45,842 nt of DNA from Lachnospiraceae bacterium (lineage in GTDB: Bacteria; Bacillota; Clostridia; Oscillospirales; CAG-272): assembly GCA_024404495.1 (NCBI GenBank), contig JAKSPT010000021.1:1-45842 (forward strand), given 5' to 3'. The notes beneath the pieces are model-generated. The model was given only the letters and a program-made list of their open reading frames with translations, did no database searches and was not told the origin of the DNA. Positions 41,576 to 45,842 of the stretch are shown piece after piece (the first letter of the stretch is position 1; each line of letters starts with the position of its first letter). The position numbers and the translations under genes were made by a program.

Positions 41576-43054
41576 TTATTCCGCGTCGAGGCGTTCGACG
41601 GTGGAATAGAATTCCTCCATCTTCTGCTCGATCAGATTCTCGTAGGAGGCGTAGATCGTAATGATGCTCTTCTCCGGCGTTCTGGAGAGCTGGCGGAGAT
41701 ACGCGCTCACGAAGAGGCTGAAATCGTAAACGTCTGCCCAGTCGATGCGGCGATGCTCGAAGATCAGGTCGAGCATTTCCTGGCTCTCGTCGTCGCGGGA
41801 CATCTTGGTTTTCAGCGTGATATCGTAATACGCCTTTTTCAGATCGTAATAGGAACCCGCGGAAAGCGCTTCGAGGAGGAAGCCGATCTTATCGGGATCC
41901 TGCTCGGGGCGAAGGACGGAGAACATTCCCATGCCGTGCTTCGAGATGTAGCTGCTGTAATGATCCTGCGTTTCGTCGTAAAGCGGGGTCGGGAGGATAC
42001 CGAAGTCGATCCCTTCCTCACCGCGCAGAGCGACAATGCTCTTGACCGAATAAGAGAAGAAGAGCGAGCGGTTGTTGCCGAACATCGCGACGCGGTCGAA
42101 GCTCTCCTTCGAGGTATCGCAGTTTGCGTAGTTCGTGTGGGTCATGATATCGCGGATAAGTTCGGTGATCTCGTAATTTTCCTCGGTCGGGAAGGTAAAT
42201 TCGGGATAGCCGTCGTCGTCCTTCGTCGCGAAGGTACCGCCGCAGCCGTTGAAGAGGGACATGATCGCGAAGTCGCCCGAGATCATCGCATATTCGTCGT
42301 CGTTCACGCTCATATTGCCGTCGCCGTTAAGGTCGCCCTCCCAACTCGTCACGATCTCATAAAGACGGTCGATCGTCCACTCCTTGTGCCGCACCGCCTC
42401 GTAGAAATCGGGGAAATTGCGGTCGCGCGCCATCGTTTTGTTGAAAAGGATGGAAAGCGTTTCCTGCACGTCCTCGTTGCTGAGAGCGGAATCGGCGAGA
42501 TAGAGGTGATCAAGGAAGGACATTTCCCGGCAGAGGTCCTGATCCCAGTAGGGTTTGTCGAAGTTGACGTAGGGGATATCCGAATAGAAATCAAGGAAAT
42601 CACCCTCGAGGACGTTTGTCGAAACGTCGGCGAGGCGAACGAGAACGAGGTCGTAAACGTCGTCGTTCGAGCGGTTGACCGCGGTGACGTTCGAGCGTAT
42701 AACGTTGTATTCGTCCTCCGCGTAATCGATTTCAAAATCGTACTGTTCCTGTAACCGCGTATTCCGTTCGTAAACGGCGTCGTTGATCGGATCGCCGTCC
42801 AGTTCCTCGGAATAGAAATCGTTGTACAGCGCAGCATTGCCGCTCAGCGTCCAGTGGTAGATCGAAAACGTATATCCTTCCATATCCATTTCGGGCAGAT
42901 CGGCGTGAACGAGCTCCCCCGTTTCCTCCGCGGAGGACGGAAGCGTATCGTCGAGTCCGACGGGCTCCGGTTTCTCCGCGCAGGCAAGAACCGAGGTCAG
43001 AACAAATAGAAGCGCGAAAAGAAGCGCGGACAGACGAATGAAATCTTTTTTCAT
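41576..43054 (-). CDS. Extracellular solute-binding lipoprotein (copy B)
   Basis: The 492-residue lipoprotein (signal ending in VLAC) is a close paralogue of 38668-40140. Identical or nearly identical blocks include YDLVLVRLADVSTNVLEGDF, WTIDRLYEIVTSWEGDLNGD, EALSAGSYYDLK and KMEEFYSTVERLDAE. The EF-hand-like loop is kept. The start at 43054 corresponds to the start of copy A and lies 10 bases from AAGGA; an ATG two codons earlier (43060) is the alternative. Copy-specific differences concentrate in the middle, consistent with altered ligand choice. Again no ABC permease gene is nearby. Confidence 0.88.
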   Translation of the reverse strand: MKKDFIRLSALLFALLFVLTSVLACAEKPEPVGLDDTLPSSAEETGELVHADLPEMDMEGYTFSIYHWTLSGNAALYNDFYSEELDGDPINDAVYERNTRLQEQYDFEIDYAEDEYNVIRSNVTAVNRSNDDVYDLVLVRLADVSTNVLEGDFLDFYSDIPYVNFDKPYWDQDLCREMSFLDHLYLADSALSNEDVQETLSILFNKTMARDRNFPDFYEAVRHKEWTIDRLYEIVTSWEGDLNGDGNMSVNDDEYAMISGDFAIMSLFNGCGGTFATKDDDGYPEFTFPTEENYEITELIRDIMTHTNYANCDTSKESFDRVAMFGNNRSLFFSYSVKSIVALRGEEGIDFGILPTPLYDETQDHYSSYISKHGMGMFSVLRPEQDPDKIGFLLEALSAGSYYDLKKAYYDITLKTKMSRDDESQEMLDLIFEHRRIDWADVYDFSLFVSAYLRQLSRTPEKSIITIYASYENLIEQKMEEFYSTVERLDAE

Positions 43055-43074
43055 TTTCATATTATCCTTTCCGT

Positions 43075-43092
43075 TTCCGCCGTGCGGCGGAA
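43075..43092. promoter_or_regulatory. Leader hairpin of copy B
   Basis: TTCCGCCG (43075-43082) and CGGCGGAA (43085-43092) form a near-perfect palindrome between the promoter and the ribosome site, matching the hairpin position in copy A. Confidence 0.65.
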
Positions 43093-43105
43093 CGTTACTG
43101 ATTCC

Positions 43106-43133
43106 ATTATAGCACGGTTTTCCGAAAATGCAA
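43106..43133 (-). promoter_or_regulatory. Promoter of solute-binding copy B
   Basis: Minus strand: TTGCAT (43128-43133), 16 bp, TATAAT (43106-43111). Confidence 0.85.
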
Positions 43134-43150
43134 TACCCTCTGAAATAAGT

Positions 43151-43180
43151 GGCTGCCCGATCATCGGGCAGCCGCTTTTT
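43151..43180. terminator. Terminator of the ARH-like lipoprotein gene
   Basis: GGCTGCCCGA (43151-43160) pairs with TCGGGCAGCC (43164-43173). On the minus strand ACTTATTTC follows; on the plus strand GCTTTTT follows. Confidence 0.85.
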
Positions 43181-43206
43181 CGCTTCGGGTCACGGGGAAC
43201 CGTTTT

Positions 43207-45678
43207 TTATTCAACTGACAGCTCGGAGCATCCGGTAAAGTTCGCCGAGCCGCCCGCCGTACCGATGACGCGGACGCCGCGGCAGGAGACGGGATCGAAG
43301 GTGAAAACGTAGGTCCTGTAGTCGGTGAAGCTTCCCTGACTGTCCGCTTTCGGATAGTTCGGGGAAACCTTCGTATCGACCGTTTTCCAACCGTCGCCGA
43401 TCAGCACCTCGACGCGGATCTCGCCGTTTCTGAACCAGCCGCCGTTGCCGAAATGCTCGCCGTCGGTGAAGGAAACGGTCGAGATCTCATACTCGCCGCG
43501 GAAGAGGTAACCGTAGTATTCCTCGTGCTCATCGGTGCGGTTACGGAAGGTATCGTACTGCGCGGTCGCGTGATCGGCGCCCCTTTGCGGAACGATTCCG
43601 TCACGGATGATCTCAATATCCTTGCACCCGGCACCCGCGGGACTGCTCTCGGAAACGACAATGATCGCGGAACCGATCATATCGCCCCCGGCAGCCTCGT
43701 AAGTCGGGTTTTCCACGGTCGAGTACAGGACCTCCAGCTCCGCGCAGGAGGCAAAGCCGGAGGAGCCGCCCGGCGTACCGGTCACGCGGATGCCTTCACA
43801 CTTGACCGGCTCGGCAAGCGTAAAGGTGAAGGTCTCGAAGGGACTTCCCTGCGAAGCCGCCGAATCGGTCTCCATATAGAGCGGAGATACCGTGCTTTCG
43901 GCCTTGACCCATTTTCCGTCGAGGAGAACCTCAACGGACGGGGTCTTTCTGAACCAACCGCCGTTGTCGAAATGCGCGCCCTCGGTAAAGCGGACGCCGG
44001 TCACGGTCACCTTATGGTCAAAGTTCAGAGCGAACCACGCGCTGCTCTGCGCCGAACCGACGTAGGTATCGTACTGCGCGGCGTTTTCCGCGCCCGGCTT
44101 CGGCAGAATGCCGTCGGTGATCACGCCGATATCCCGGCTGCCGCCGCCCTGCGGCGCCGTGCAGGAGCAGGAGGGCGTGACCTTGAAGCCCTTGGAGCCG
44201 GAGCCGCTGACCGTGATCTCCGCCGAGCGGGATGCCGTTTTTCCGCCGACCGAAGCGGTGCATTTGACCGTATAGGTCCCGTCGGCAAGATACCGATACG
44301 AGGAAAGCTCACCCGGGATCACGGTGCCGTCACCGAGATCGAAGGAGATCTGCAGGTCGTTCCGGTCGCTTCCCTTCGGGAGAACGCAGGAGGTCTTGAT
44401 CGTGACCTTTCCCTCCGACCCCGGGGTAACGTTCAGATAGACGGTAAGCTCGTCGTCGGGCCACTGCTCGAAGGGAACGGGCGTGACCTTTTCTTCCTTC
44501 ACGACCGTCCAGACCTTTCCGCTTTCCGTAAAACCGAAAGCCTTCATCTGCTCCTTCGCGAGGTCCATGCTCACGTCGATGCAGTCGTCAAGCGTATAGT
44601 CGGTATAGGCAAATTTCTTTCCGCTGTAATCGGTGCCCGAAACGTATTCCTCCGGCAGACCGGAAAGACCGTAAAGCGTACCGAGGACAGCAGCGGAGGA
44701 GGAGGGATTGCAGTCGGAATCCTGCCCGCCGCGCATCGAGATCTTCATCGTTTCGGTGAAATCGCCTTCACCCCAGAGAAGACCCATCAGGATGTAGGCG
44801 GCGTTGAGCTTGGCGTCGATGTTCATCGTGCCGGCGCAGTCGGGGCATTTGTCGTCGGCGCACCAGTGCTCCTCGATCTGTGCCCAGCATTCCTCCCACG
44901 TCATCCCGTCCTTGTAGCAGTCGGTCACCTCGTCGAGGACGGCGCGGAACTTGGTCCCCTCGGGGATCGCCTGCCTGCCCGCCTCGATGACCTCGTCGAG
45001 CGAGGAGGTCGTGAAGGCGGCGGCGTGCATCGCGGCAACGTAGACGCCGCCGTAGACGCCGTCGCCGTAGTTCATGATATGCCCAAGTTCAAAGGAGCGC
45101 GAAGCGGCGGCGGAGATCATACCGGGATAGAAGTTCCCGAGGAAGTCCGCCTCGATCTGCCAGTCGATATCGTCGGCGTGGTAGTTATAGAGATAGGAAC
45201 CGCTGTCGGGCGCGGGAATGCCCGCCTGCAGATTCAGTCTGCCCTGATAGTTCGCGTGGGCGAGACCGAATTCGGAGTCGCGGAAATAGTCGGCGACGGT
45301 CTCAAGGGAGCAGCCGACGCCGTGGTCCTTCATCGCGTCGATGAAGGGAATCTCGACGTAGAGGTCGTCCTGTGAGAAGGCGTCGTTGACCATCGAAGAC
45401 TTCCACTTCGGGACGTCTTTTTCGGGGATGATCGTTCCCTGCCAGAGGAACTCGGTCGAAGCGCCCCAGGTGACGCCGACCATCTGCGCTACCCACGAGC
45501 CCGCGATCTTATCGCGCAGGGTTTCCTCGGAGATCGTAAAGGCGGCGCCCGAAGGGATCACCGGCACGGTTTCGGTACCGTCCGACTGAGTGTCGGTCGC
45601 GTCCGTTCCGCCGCCCGCCGGTTTGCAGGCGGTGAGCAGCATCAAAAGCAGAAGAAAAAGGGCAATCGCTTTTTTCAT
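43207..45678 (-). CDS. Secreted ADP-ribosylglycohydrolase-like lipoprotein with PKD-like and discoidin-like modules
   Basis: The 823-residue lipoprotein has a signal ending in LTAC (Cys18). Residues about 50-390 are ADP-ribosylglycohydrolase-like: KIAGSWVAQMVGVTWGA, acidic SQDDLYVEIPF (103-112) and MRGGQDSDCNPSSSAAVLGT (315-334), the Asp-rich metal sites of the ARH fold. A PKD-like module follows (about 440-505: SFDLGDGTVIPG ... YTVKCTAS). Two discoidin/F5-8C-like modules come next, with parallel EGAHFDNGGWFR and DGEHFGNGGWFR segments and matching ends (GIRVTGTPGGSSGFASCAEL and GVRVIGTAGGSANFTGCSEL). The carbohydrate-binding tail suggests a surface enzyme acting on a glycan-linked or extracellular ADP-ribose-like group; many extracellular ARH proteins have unproven activity. 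GGAGG precedes the ATG. Confidence 0.9.
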   Translation of the reverse strand: MKKAIALFLLLLMLLTACKPAGGGTDATDTQSDGTETVPVIPSGAAFTISEETLRDKIAGSWVAQMVGVTWGASTEFLWQGTIIPEKDVPKWKSSMVNDAFSQDDLYVEIPFIDAMKDHGVGCSLETVADYFRDSEFGLAHANYQGRLNLQAGIPAPDSGSYLYNYHADDIDWQIEADFLGNFYPGMISAAASRSFELGHIMNYGDGVYGGVYVAAMHAAAFTTSSLDEVIEAGRQAIPEGTKFRAVLDEVTDCYKDGMTWEECWAQIEEHWCADDKCPDCAGTMNIDAKLNAAYILMGLLWGEGDFTETMKISMRGGQDSDCNPSSSAAVLGTLYGLSGLPEEYVSGTDYSGKKFAYTDYTLDDCIDVSMDLAKEQMKAFGFTESGKVWTVVKEEKVTPVPFEQWPDDELTVYLNVTPGSEGKVTIKTSCVLPKGSDRNDLQISFDLGDGTVIPGELSSYRYLADGTYTVKCTASVGGKTASRSAEITVSGSGSKGFKVTPSCSCTAPQGGGSRDIGVITDGILPKPGAENAAQYDTYVGSAQSSAWFALNFDHKVTVTGVRFTEGAHFDNGGWFRKTPSVEVLLDGKWVKAESTVSPLYMETDSAASQGSPFETFTFTLAEPVKCEGIRVTGTPGGSSGFASCAELEVLYSTVENPTYEAAGGDMIGSAIIVVSESSPAGAGCKDIEIIRDGIVPQRGADHATAQYDTFRNRTDEHEEYYGYLFRGEYEISTVSFTDGEHFGNGGWFRNGEIRVEVLIGDGWKTVDTKVSPNYPKADSQGSFTDYRTYVFTFDPVSCRGVRVIGTAGGSANFTGCSELSVE

Positions 45679-45720
45679 CGTGATTTCCTCCGTGTGATGG
45701 TGAAATTTGTTTCTGATTTG

Positions 45721-45749
45721 ATTATAGCACGTTATTTATATTCTGTAAA
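45721..45749 (-). promoter_or_regulatory. Promoter of the ARH-like lipoprotein gene
   Basis: Minus strand: TTTACA (45744-45749), 17 bp, TATAAT (45721-45726). Confidence 0.85.
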
Positions 45750-45760
45750 GCATTTACGGC

Positions 45761-45782
45761 CCTTTTTCTTGTCAGAAAAAGG
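45761..45782. terminator. A/T-rich hairpin, possible terminator of an off-window gene
   Basis: CCTTTTTCT (45761-45769) pairs with AGAAAAAGG (45774-45782). It may end a gene beyond the right edge or be part of a dispersed repeat; bases 45783-45842 show no gene. Confidence 0.4.
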
Positions 45783-45842
45783 AGCCTGGCGGAAAAAGGG
45801 ACCCGCAGGGGGAGGAAGACGCGGATTCCCCGTCTTTTCGAT

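Overview
The window looks like chromosomal DNA of a GC-rich anaerobic Bacillota (class Clostridia, probably an uncultured gut or rumen lineage). The grounds are: strong AGGAGG-type ribosome sites, sigma-A promoters with 16-17 bp spacers and frequent TRTGN extended -10 boxes, many lipoproteins, a PadR/HAAS/DUF4097 operon, and small-protein families typical of Clostridia (SHOCT-like, DUF6320-like, DUF6548-like). No rRNA, tRNA, CRISPR array, transposase or phage gene was seen. This assignment is an inference; no database was searched.

Layout. 1-1735: 5' part of a secreted transglutaminase-like protein with tandem 80-residue Ig-like repeats, running off the left edge. 1955-3757: cytoplasmic GH28-type beta-helix enzyme. 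3812-6963: SHOCT-like small protein and an AlgI/AlgX-like O-acetylation pair. 7325-12549: a GxGYxYP-type lipoprotein with a Nudix hydrolase, divergent from a two-domain beta-helix (pectate-lyase-3-like) lipoprotein. 12788-16062: an AT-richer islet with a MacB-like ABC transporter and a metzincin lipoprotein. 16298-19310: MATE exporter and divergent gdhA. 19382-21244: PadR-HAAS-DUF4097 operon. 21608-24330: ECF sigma factor and a membrane-anchored probable anti-sigma/sensor. 24452-28056: acyltransferase with zinc ribbon plus MATE exporter, and a divergent EamA transporter. 28140-31488: five-gene minus-strand operon (AKR-like, HEPN-like/DUF6548-like, UROD-like, small lipoprotein, ParB-like). 31636-32766: Gfo/Idh/MocA (GH109-like) gene, divergent from it. 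32829-35476: membrane protein, deoxyinosine-type DNA glycosylase, pncB. 35709-38603: a fused esterase-acyltransferase and a DUF6320-like partner. 38668-43054: two paralogous solute-binding lipoproteins flanking a second Gfo/Idh/MocA gene. 43207-45678: secreted ADP-ribosylglycohydrolase-like lipoprotein with PKD-like and discoidin-like modules.

How it works together (inference). Much of the window fits foraging on and remodelling of plant or host polysaccharide: GH28, beta-helix lipoproteins, GH109/Gfo-Idh enzymes, solute-binding proteins, a carbohydrate-binding ARH lipoprotein and surface O-acetylation. Export (two MATE, one EamA, one MacB-like) and envelope-stress circuits (PadR operon, ECF sigma pair) form the second theme. 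The points most worth following are the esterase-acyltransferase fusion with its DUF6320-like neighbour, the duplicated orphan solute-binding genes with duplicated promoter and leader hairpin, the protease/ABC-transporter islet, and the acyltransferase carrying an inserted zinc ribbon.
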